Shown here: one piece after another, positions 56,183 through 64,000 of the stretch | Position numbering within the stretch: position 1 is the first letter of the stretch | Layout: each line of letters opens with the position of its first letter | NCBI RefSeq assembly: GCF_024763615.1 | Contig: NC_077222.1 | Span: 5,952,001 to 6,016,000, forward strand | DNA from: Phlebotomus papatasi | Lineage: Eukaryota; Arthropoda; Insecta; Diptera; Psychodidae | Reading direction: 5' to 3' | Length of the DNA: 64,000 bases | Made by a program: the position numbers and the translations under genes | The notes under the pieces: generated by a model | Told to the model about the DNA's origin: nothing | Database searches by the model: none | What the model saw: only the letters and a program-made list of their open reading frames with translations

Positions 56183-56586
56183 GGGCAGAATCATATTGAC
56201 AGTAAAATGCTCACCATTTCGTTAATTTACGCATTTTTATTACAATTCTTACGCAATTTCTCGATTACCGTATACCTTATCTCATACTCGGTGGCCCAAA
56301 GTGAAAATAATAAAAGAAAATTGAATAAATAAAACGAAAATGCGATAAACGGTGAGCAAAAAAACTGTACGATTAATTTCTCTTCTAGTTTTTTTTTGCT
56401 CACCGTTTATAGAATTTTCGTTTTATTCCTTAAATTTTCTTATATTAATTTTACCTAATGACACCGAGTATGAGATAAGGTAATACAATAATCGAGAATT
56501 TGCGTAAGAAGCGCAATGAAAATGCGAAAATTAACGAAATACGGTAAGCCTACGGCGAGCATTTTATTGTCAATGTGATTCTGCCC
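56183..56586. mobile_element. Long palindromic MITE, GGGCAGAATC ends
   Basis: About 404 bases that are largely self-complementary: GGGCAGAAT, ATTGACA.TAAAATGC, CTTATCTCATACTCGG and GCTCACCGTTTAT all recur inverted. The flank TTA is present on both sides. Confidence 0.85.
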
Positions 56587-56620
56587 TTAATCTAATATAA
56601 TTTAGAGATAGAAAAAATGG

Positions 56621-56805
56621 GTCCTGGTCAATATCCCGAAAGCCAAAATCCCGAATTCTTAAAAGTGTCATAACTACTCTCACGATTGCATCTGCGCTTG
56701 CTGGAGACAAAGGAAAATTTTCTGTGCCTTGAGAAATTATTCTACACATTATCCTGCATATAATTTCATACCTTTAAGGATTTTGAACATTCGGGATTTT
56801 GACTG
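56621..56805. mobile_element. Foldback-like element, copy 3
   Basis: Short arms (AATCCCGAAAGCCAAAATCC; later GGATTTTGAACATTCGGG) around a core with GTGTCAT, CACGATTGCA and GCGCTTGC that matches the core of copy 1. Confidence 0.7.
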
Positions 56806-56934
56806 TCTTCGAGAAAAATATAGATCCAAATTCCAGTTCTTCTTTAGAAATATTTAGCATCTTTAATGCAGCCCCACTTACCCCTATAGGGTCTATACTT
56901 ACGTGTTGAGTATCTGAAATGCATTTAACACTTA

Positions 56935-57271
56935 CACTGGTAAAAATAAAAGGGTCAAATTGACCCTTTTCAAAAGGATGGATCGTATTTGACCCTTTGA
57001 AAGGTTCACTTTTGTATCTCTTGAAATTTAGTATGCACATTTATCACGAATAATCATGTTTTATTGTAAACTTATTACTGATATCATATTTCTCTCATCT
57101 GAGCGAACACCAAAGATCACTTTTTCATTGTTTTTTTATTCGTTTATTCCGGAATTAAATAGATGTCAAAACCGTGACCCTTTCGAAGGGTACCTGGTGA
57201 CCCTTTCAAAGAGTCAAATATGATCCATCCTTTGGAAAAGGGTCAATTTGACCCTTTTATTTTTACCAGTG
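56935..57271. mobile_element. MITE with CACTGGTAAAAATAAAAGGG ends
   Basis: Near-perfect inverted ends of about 50 bases, including GGGTCAAATTGACCC, TA on each side. 337 bases. Confidence 0.88.
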
Positions 57272-57605
57272 TAGAAGGACCCTAGTGGCAGCCGCTGCTA
57301 TTTAGTTTTCAATTTAATTTTTTATAGTGAAGAATATATTATTTCTCCTGGAGACCTGATTGAATGCGTGCAGAATTTATCTGGCTATTTTTTCGTTATA
57401 AAATTTTTAATAAAAATTAAATATTAATGTAAATATATTGCAAAAACAAAAAACTGCACTCGGAAGGACCAAGTGGCAGTTGCTGCCATATGCATTTTAT
57501 ATAGGACTTTGACGTTCTGCAGATGTAATTTTCTTGATTGTTAGTGTATAAAAACTTTAAAAGAACAAATTGAAAGTGTTTTTGCAAATTATTGAGAAGA
57601 ATTAT

Positions 57606-57820
57606 GGGGGAAAGTAACATGCCTTTGAATGCGTCAGTTTTTGAATGCTTCATTTTTTCTCTTACTTCCTAAAGCTAAAAATCTAGTTTGTTAAGCGAAG
57701 TTAATAGAAAATAGTTAATAGTATTAAATATTGTTCATAAAGTAGAATTTTTGTTTTGAAAAATAAGAGAAAAATTTAAACATTCAAACTCTGCCGCATT
57801 CAAAGGCAGACCACATTCCC
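57606..57820. mobile_element. MITE, CCTTTGAATGCG family, copy 1
   Basis: Inverted ends GGGGGAAAGTAACATGCC... and complement of CAAAGGCAGACCACATTCCC. Related copy at 62850-63043. Confidence 0.7.
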
Positions 57821-58170
57821 TTACTCCATGACTCTGATAAAGATGAAAACATCGAATGGGTAAAAATCTTTAGATACAGTACCCAAGGAGATAAAATTTC
57901 TGATTCAGACACCAGAAAAGAACTGACTAAAGCTCCGAATGTTAAAATATAAATAAAAATATCAAAATATTATGTGAAATTCGATAAATGACAGCGGCTG
58001 CCACTTGGTCCCTTTGTGACACTTTTAGTTAGGGTTCTACGAAGTTTTAAAGAAATTTGTTCCTGTCTAAATTTTAAGCAGATTATTTTTTCTCTGCGAG
58101 ATTTTTATTTTCAAATCATAATTTTGCTTCCGATTTCAAAGAGATGGCAAAGCGTCCCAGCTTTGCTGAG

Positions 58171-59147
58171 TGCTCAAACTCACGAGAAAGAGCTATCCGT
58201 GTATTAATTTTCTGCATGCTTTGTAGGTACACGTTTTACTACTCACTAAAATTATTGATAAATTTAATAAGTCATTCCGAAATAAGTAATTGCTTAAGAA
58301 AAGTAGGATTTAGAATATTTTTGCATGAGTAACAAGCTTTCGAGCAAAAAAGTAAATCCGAGAAAAGTAAATCATTTTCGGGTACTATACCGATTCATTA
58401 TCGATTAAGTTTGATACAGTCAGGTTGTGAATTTGAAGACCTTTCAAAAAATCCAAATTTAAGGAAATCTGTTGAAAAATAGACCCTCCAAAGTGGTTAA
58501 ACTTTGATATTCGAAAATTCGACATCGAAGTGGTTTTCGAACATAGGTGGACAAAATATTCGCCAGGATTAGCTCTAAAATATATTCGAAAATAAAAAAA
58601 AATCCTAGGAGCCGTTTTCGAAATAAACCAAAAAGCATGTTTTTTACGGGAATGAGGGGGGTGGAGGAAAAAGAAAAAACGACTGTCCTAGATAATGTTG
58701 ACTTATGGGGGGAGGGTTCGTCGGAGATCGGAAGTCGATATCTCTTACCGTTTGGCCTTAGGTTTTGTCACAAGTTTTCGAAAAAAAAATATTATGAGAA
58801 TTTTTTGAGAAAGATACATCAATTACGGGTACTATACCGATTCATGACCGATTAGGTCTGATGTAGTCAGGTTGGAAATTTCAATATATTTTTAAAAAAT
58901 CCAAATTTAAGCAAATCGATTGAAAAATAGGACCTCTAAAGTGGTTAAACTTTGATGTTCGAAAATTCGATATCGAAATGGTTTTCGAACAGAGGGGGTG
59001 GAAGAAAAAAGACTGTCCTAAATATTGTTGACTTAATAAGGGGTCGTTGAAGACCGAAAGTCTATATCTTTAACCGTTTAGCCTCTAACCGTGTCAAAAG
59101 TTGAAAAAATGTGAATTATGTAACAGCTCTCTTTTTGAGTTTGAGCA
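58171..59147. repeat. TGCTCGAAC-family element, copy 3
   Basis: TGCTCAAACTC and complement GAGTTTGAGCA bound it. The interior holds two related blocks in tandem (58380-58770 and 58825-59100), both similar to 6540-6900. Confidence 0.6.
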
Positions 59148-59433
59148 CTAAAAGGTAGAAAAGGCGTACTGGAGATGACTTTTTATCCCATGCGTTGTGA
59201 ACCATTTTACCCCGATTGATCATTAATCCTGATATAATAATTTTTGTTTTTTGCTAATTGTATACGTTTTTAGTAGATACAAATTATTCTGAAGTCACTC
59301 GCTAATGCATTAATTTTAGAAAGCAAAATTAGTTAAAAAATAATATCTCTAGTGAAGAATATATTTGAGAAGAGAATTAAATTTTAAATGTTTTTATTTT
59401 CCATATTAATTGCTTGAACGTTTTAAAACATCA

Positions 59434-59751
59434 CACACAGAAAAATTTTGACTCTAAATTTATGAATATATAAGATCCTGGGAACTTAAAGTGGACGTGA
59501 ATCCCCGAAATGTTTAAGTTTAGAAGCTCTGAGCGAAAGAAATGGACTAGAATCCCTAGCTCTTTCAAGTTAAGAGATCGGGAACTTAAATTCAGCATTA
59601 GCTGGAAAATGAAAAATGTCTACAGATTTGCAAATTGCTACTAAAACTAAATAATAAAGGATTTAGAATTAGGGCATTGGCATTCATTCGATGGGATTTG
59701 AAATTAAATTCCTGGGTGTTTCTGTTTAAGAATTTTCCATTTTTCTGTGTG
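59434..59751. mobile_element. MITE with CACACAGAAAAATT ends
   Basis: Inverted CACACAGAAAAAT ends, 318 bases, no coding capacity. No clear target duplication. Confidence 0.6.
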
Positions 59752-62105
59752 CATACGTTTAAGTAGGCTCATGAAAGCTACCAATGAAGCCTCGGATTTC
59801 TTTCATAAGGTATTGAACTTTGAAATTTTCAACTTGTAACATTTTGCCCCAGCTTTTCCTAATACGTTTTTCTGTACTGTAAAACATATTTATTAAAGAA
59901 TATTCAATTTATTCTATTGACAAAAATTTTCAATTAATTTTCTTTTCTGTATTTACTAAGTAGGGTATTTTTTTTAAATTATTCCAATGTGACTTACCTT
60001 AAGACCTTTCTTTTAAATATTTCGTTGATTGGTACAATCCTGCTGAATTTCAATGCCCTGTTTTTGCCAACAATTTGTAGTGAATATTTCGCATTGAAGT
60101 CAACGTTAATCCAATGACGAGCTGTTTTTGTGATCATGAATTTTCGGACCGGAAACTCTTTCATCTTTGTCCAGCAATCTAGCCGGAGGCACTTCATTTC
60201 ACTCCCAATTCGATTTAGTATCAATAAAACAAACAAAATTTCAATTTATTCCCTCCCGTGAATCACAGTCAAAGGGGTGGATTTTCGATGGGGTTTGCAG
60301 AGTATCCAAATTGATAGCGAGATTGTCCTGTTGTCTCATTCTCTTTTGAGCAAAAGATGCCATGAGTTCTTTTGGAAAAATCCCTGTTAGATTGTGCAGA
60401 AGAATAGGATTCAAAAGGAAGAAGATCAAAGAGTTGTGAGAACCATGTCTCAATCCTGATTGATATTTTAAACATTGCAACAATTTTCCTTTCCTGTTTG
60501 TCTCGAGAGGAATCCTTTTGGGGATGATGAAATGAAAACAACAAGTTTTACGATTTTTCACAAACGACAAGTCGTCCTTTATTTTTTTTATATCTTTTTA
60601 TTCTGAAAAGTCTGCGATTTATCAGTAATTATATATATAATAGAGTTATGTATGTATGCAATATTGGGTATAAGATAATAATTATATTATTATAATATAA
60701 TCATATTTAATGTATAATTTATTTTAATATTCATACACTCACTTTTAAATATTTTGTGTCAAGGGTTGTATGACTGAATATTTGTTTTCTTTTCTTTTCA
60801 ATATTTATTTATTTTCTTTTCTGGTGGTGTGATAGTTCGGTATTGGTTTTTTCTCTGTTTTTTTTTAGACTTTCTTATTCCTCAAATTGCAATTAAAAAT
60901 TTTCTTTCATTACTTCTGCAATATGAATATATTAGATATAAAGTTCTGAATTGCTGATATAAAATGTGTTTTTTTTTAATTCTTTAATGTATATATTAAA
61001 AGCCGTTTCTCTTTTTGTTTAATGTATCCTTACCATCATCTTTGAATTGTATAATTTTTTTGTATTTGTTTATATATTTCTAGAAAACCACTATTTTCCA
61101 TTTGTCTCACAATATTTGTAGACTTTATGTTTTTTTTCGTATATAAACAAGCAATTTTTCCATTTACAGTTTGTGTTTTAATTGTAAAAATTACTATTTC
61201 CATTACATGTTAAATTTGTTTGATGCAATAATTCTGTCTTTGTCCTTTTTCCATCTATTCTTTGTAAAAAATTTCTTTATCTGTATATAATCTTGTTCCG
61301 GATTCTTTTTTTGACTTGTACAAAATGCTTTGTAAATTTCCTTAATTCCATTATATTTCACTATTATTTCTTTTTTGTAGGATTAGGATTTTTTCCATTT
61401 ACTTTATTTTATATTTATTTCCTATCTTCTATGTTGGTTTATATATATATTTTTCTTGTTTCTTTATATAGAAATTTGGCGGAAAAGACAAAAATTCAGA
61501 ATGAATTAAGTAGAAGATGATCTTTCTGGTGTTTACATTCCAATGGATATGTCAACATAATTTTTCACTGAAGTATTTTTTTTTCTGGTATTATTTCATT
61601 TTCAGAAAACACATCAATTGAAATGGACAGGTAGTTCTTACTATTATTTATTTCACTACCAAGATTTTTTTTTAAAATGAATTTCTTTTAGGATATTTCT
61701 CACAAGACATGAATAGTGACAATATTTGTGAAATTTGGAGGTATTTTTTTCTTTTTCTTTTTTAAATATTTCTAGATTTACATTATGATCAAAATTGGAG
61801 TTATATTTTAAATAATTTGTCAATAAATTACAATGTATTGAAAACAAATCTGCGCATCTTTAAAATTTACAACAATTCCATTTATTTTATATTCGTTTTT
61901 TTCATCATTTCATTCTCTAAAAATGTCCTGCCGTTAGTTATTTTGTAGCTTTCTTACTTTCAAATAATATTAACTCACAAGGGGTATTCATTGTGATATG
62001 AGTGGTAGTGTTTTTTTCATTTTAGTACGAGTACTTCGCTCTAATTAAATAATTTTTGTTTTTAAATTTTTGAAATGTTTGAATTTAAAGAACAAAAATA
62101 GGGAA
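59752..62105. other. No gene recognised; T-rich 60570-61600
   Basis: From about 60570 to 61600 the plus strand is strongly T-rich, with many TTTTTT runs and few G. No matching repeat was found elsewhere in the window. Confidence 0.45.
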
Positions 62106-62849
62106 TACCCAAGAAGCAAAATAGCTACCTTGTATAACCCAAGGGTAACATGATAACTCTTAATTTATCTGCTTTTTGTAGATAATATAATATAAATATT
62201 TAATAATACTCGCATTCTTTTTAGAGTGATACTAAAAACTGTTTGATAATGCATTAAATGACGTCATTCACTGAATCTAAAAGATACAGATTTATCGATA
62301 CTATCGATAGTATCGAAAATTTATATTTCCACTCCGGGCATCGACAAGTCTTTTAATGTATCTTTAAAAGGCAATTCAAATTCCTGTAGAAGCTTAAAAG
62401 CTCCTTGATGACCATGTCACATATAACATTAATATTAAGATTAATACTTTCTGAACTGCGAGAATGCCAACAAAGGATAGCAAGTGTTTTGTCTTGCCTC
62501 TCTCTTGTGTTTCGCTCGAAAACTGACCGAAACACAGTTGGTACGCTTGGAAAATTGCTCGAATTGCCTGTAATACGAACAGTAATATCTTACTCATCGT
62601 TTTACTCCACTAGAGTGTACTCTTTCTAATACACGTGATATTCCATTTGAAATTTTGCATACTATATACCTCTCTTTCCGGCTTTTCTTAATATCAATAT
62701 TAATCTTATATGTGACACCACGGTGAGATTGCGCCAGTCTCAGAGACGGAACCAAGAACACAAAGCAGATTACAAAAAAATTGGTTCTATAACGCCTTAC
62801 TTGGATAATTCTATAAGTCCATTTTAAGAAAAAAAATGCTTCTTGGGTA
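62106..62849. mobile_element. TACCCAAGAAGC-family element, copy 2
   Basis: TACCCAAGAAGCAAAATAGC at the left and complement GCTTCTTGGGTA at the right. 744 bases. Includes an inner inverted pair around TCACATATAA (62414 and 62718) and a 22-base palindrome (62295-62316). Confidence 0.7.
62295..62316. promoter_or_regulatory. Palindrome with two TATCGATA motifs
   Basis: A perfect 22-base palindrome overlapping TATCGATA at 62293-62300 and 62302-62309. TATCGATA is the DREF-binding element in Drosophila. A TGACGTCA lies 27 bases upstream. Function here is only inferred. Confidence 0.4.
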
Positions 62850-63043
62850 GTATGGCCTGTCTTTGAATATGTCAATTTTTCTTTTAATTCCCAAAGCAAA
62901 AATTCTATACTTATAAATTATAGTTAATATTATCAACTATTTTATATTAATTTTAATTAAGAAAGTAGAATTTTTGCCTTGGAAAATAAGAGAAAAATTA
63001 AAATATTCAAAAGATGGCGCATTCAAATGCAGACCACTTTCCC
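62850..63043. mobile_element. MITE, CCTTTGAATGCG family, copy 2
   Basis: Left CTGTCTTTGAATATGTC and right complement GTCTGCATTTGAATGCGCC. Immediately abuts the element before it. Confidence 0.6.
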
Positions 63044-63054
63044 TTGCTTATAGG

Positions 63055-64000
63055 CTGCGCACATTTAGCTTCGTTATGGTTTTGTTTTGTAAACATGTTC
63101 TTGTTAGTGAGCGAAACAAGTAGAATTAGGTTTTGTTCATCTTCTTTAAAAGGTCAATTTTATGTTTACATGACAAAAGAAGACTTGAGCGCTGTTCTTA
63201 ATGCCATACGCACAATGCCTTTTGTTTTGTATACATGTTTTTAAAAGTACCTATTGGAGTGAGCGAGATGAAAGATCTAGATCTCACTCACTCTCATTTA
63301 AATGTCAAAAACATGTTTACAAAATAAAAGTTATTGTGCTTAGGATATAATACCCTGCGAACAATAACTTTTGTTTTGTAAATATTCTTTTGATTTTTCT
63401 GTGAAAGTGAATGAAATCTAGATATAGTCATCTCGCTAACTCGCACAGAAAGTTTAAAAACATGTTTACAAAAGTTATTGTACTTACAGAATAATCCGCA
63501 GCGCACAATAACTTTTGTTTTGTAAACATGTTTTTGATCTTTCAGTGAGAGTGAAAGAGATATAGTCATCTCGTTACTCTAATGAGAAGTTCCGCAAACA
63601 TGTTTACAAAACAAAGTTATTGTGCACTGAGCATAATGACCAGCGCACAATAACTTTTGTTTGTAAATATGTTTTCAAAATTTCCCATTAGAATGAGCGA
63701 GATGACTAGATTTAGATCTCGCTTACTCTCATTGAAATGTCAAAAACATGTTTACAAAACAAAAGTTATTGTGCACTGAGCATAATGGGCAACATACAAT
63801 AATTTTTGTTTTGTAAACATTATTTATAAATCGCTTATGAGAGTGAGTAAGATGACTAGAAATATATCTCACTCATTCTCAATGAAAACGAAATTTTATA
63901 GTCGTCTCGCTCACTCTCATATGCAGTTTCGATTGAATGTTTAACAACAAAACTAATTGTGCCTCGCCTATTACAATCACTGCGAATACCCCTAATGTTT
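63055..64000. repeat. Tandem array of palindromic units, open at right edge
   Basis: About five to six units of 130-170 bases. Each reads outward as GCACAATAACTTTTGTTTTG, then TGTAAACATGTTTTTGA, a dyad GAGTGAGCGAGAT / ATCTCGCTCACTC, and the mirror half ending in TTATTGTGC. The array continues beyond the window. A single unit sits at 32101-32258. Confidence 0.85.

Larger units (their letters stand above)
56116..56886. mobile_element. MITE carrying two other elements
   Basis: Left GGGGGAGGCGAGGCTACATT and right complement GGGGTAAGTGGGGCTGCATT, TA at both ends. Interrupted by 56183-56586 and by the foldback-like copy 56621-56805. Confidence 0.65.
56932..58022. mobile_element. GGACC(A)AGTGGCAG-ended element with two insertions
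   Basis: The left inverted arm (around 57278-57300, AGTGGCAGCCGCTG) is matched at 57990-58012. The MITE 56935-57271 sits almost at the left end and another MITE (57606-57820) is internal. A further GGACCAAGTGGCAGTTGCTG lies at 57466. Limits are approximate. Confidence 0.55.

Noticed and set aside
63294..63569. A protein with two similar halves
   Set aside because: It is the translation of the palindromic DNA array, so the internal repeat is a by-product.

Overview
The window looks like nuclear DNA of a dipteran insect, most likely a nematoceran (sand fly, midge or mosquito relative). It is AT-rich, has spliced genes, and is packed with short transposon remnants. I recognise only two host genes, and they form a divergent ferritin locus: the light-chain homologue Fer2LCH on the minus strand (36802-38487) and the heavy-chain homologue Fer1HCH on the plus strand (39338-48184). 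Both encode secreted subunits with signal peptides, as in other insects, and the head-to-head order matches the arrangement known in Drosophila. Fer1HCH has a TATA box, an initiator about 30 bases downstream, and a near-perfect iron-responsive element (39192-39224) in its short 5' leader. No such element is visible in Fer2LCH. Together the two subunits build the secreted 24-mer: the heavy chain keeps all six ferroxidase ligands, while the light chain has lost two of them.

Nearly everything else is repeat. 1-36000 holds a foldback-like element made of short tandem repeats (1287-2064, second copy 17675-18283), pogo-like elements and their short derivatives (4680-5701, 16947-17374, 20445-21275, 24757-25836, 27570-28480), TTAA-flanked piggyBac-like MITEs (10315-10450, 22444-22959, 30731-31237, 27130-28746), two tRNA-derived SINEs with exact target-site duplications (5026-5361, 21491-21758), a decayed LINE reverse transcriptase (9600-10260) and a Stowaway-like element (34907-35741). 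Both large ferritin introns carry nested elements. The 8.1-kb Fer1HCH intron holds a transposon with repeated internal motifs, a piggyBac-like MITE, a young LINE insertion in a MITE, and a terminal-inverted-repeat element (45019-46061) that carries what looks like a promoter, leader, short coding exon and splice donor in the same phase as the ferritin signal exon.

48200-64000 again has no recognisable host gene. It holds a diverged tandem array built on the palindrome TACTAAATTTAGTA (52628-54375), more nested MITEs (56116-58022), large inverted-repeat elements (49459-50355, 58171-59147), a very T-rich stretch (60570-61600) and, running off the right edge, a tandem array of palindromic units with paired forkhead-like motifs (63055-64000).

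All coordinates, motifs and pairings were read by eye. Family names for transposons rest on target-site duplications, terminal repeats and a few translated fragments. No database search was run.
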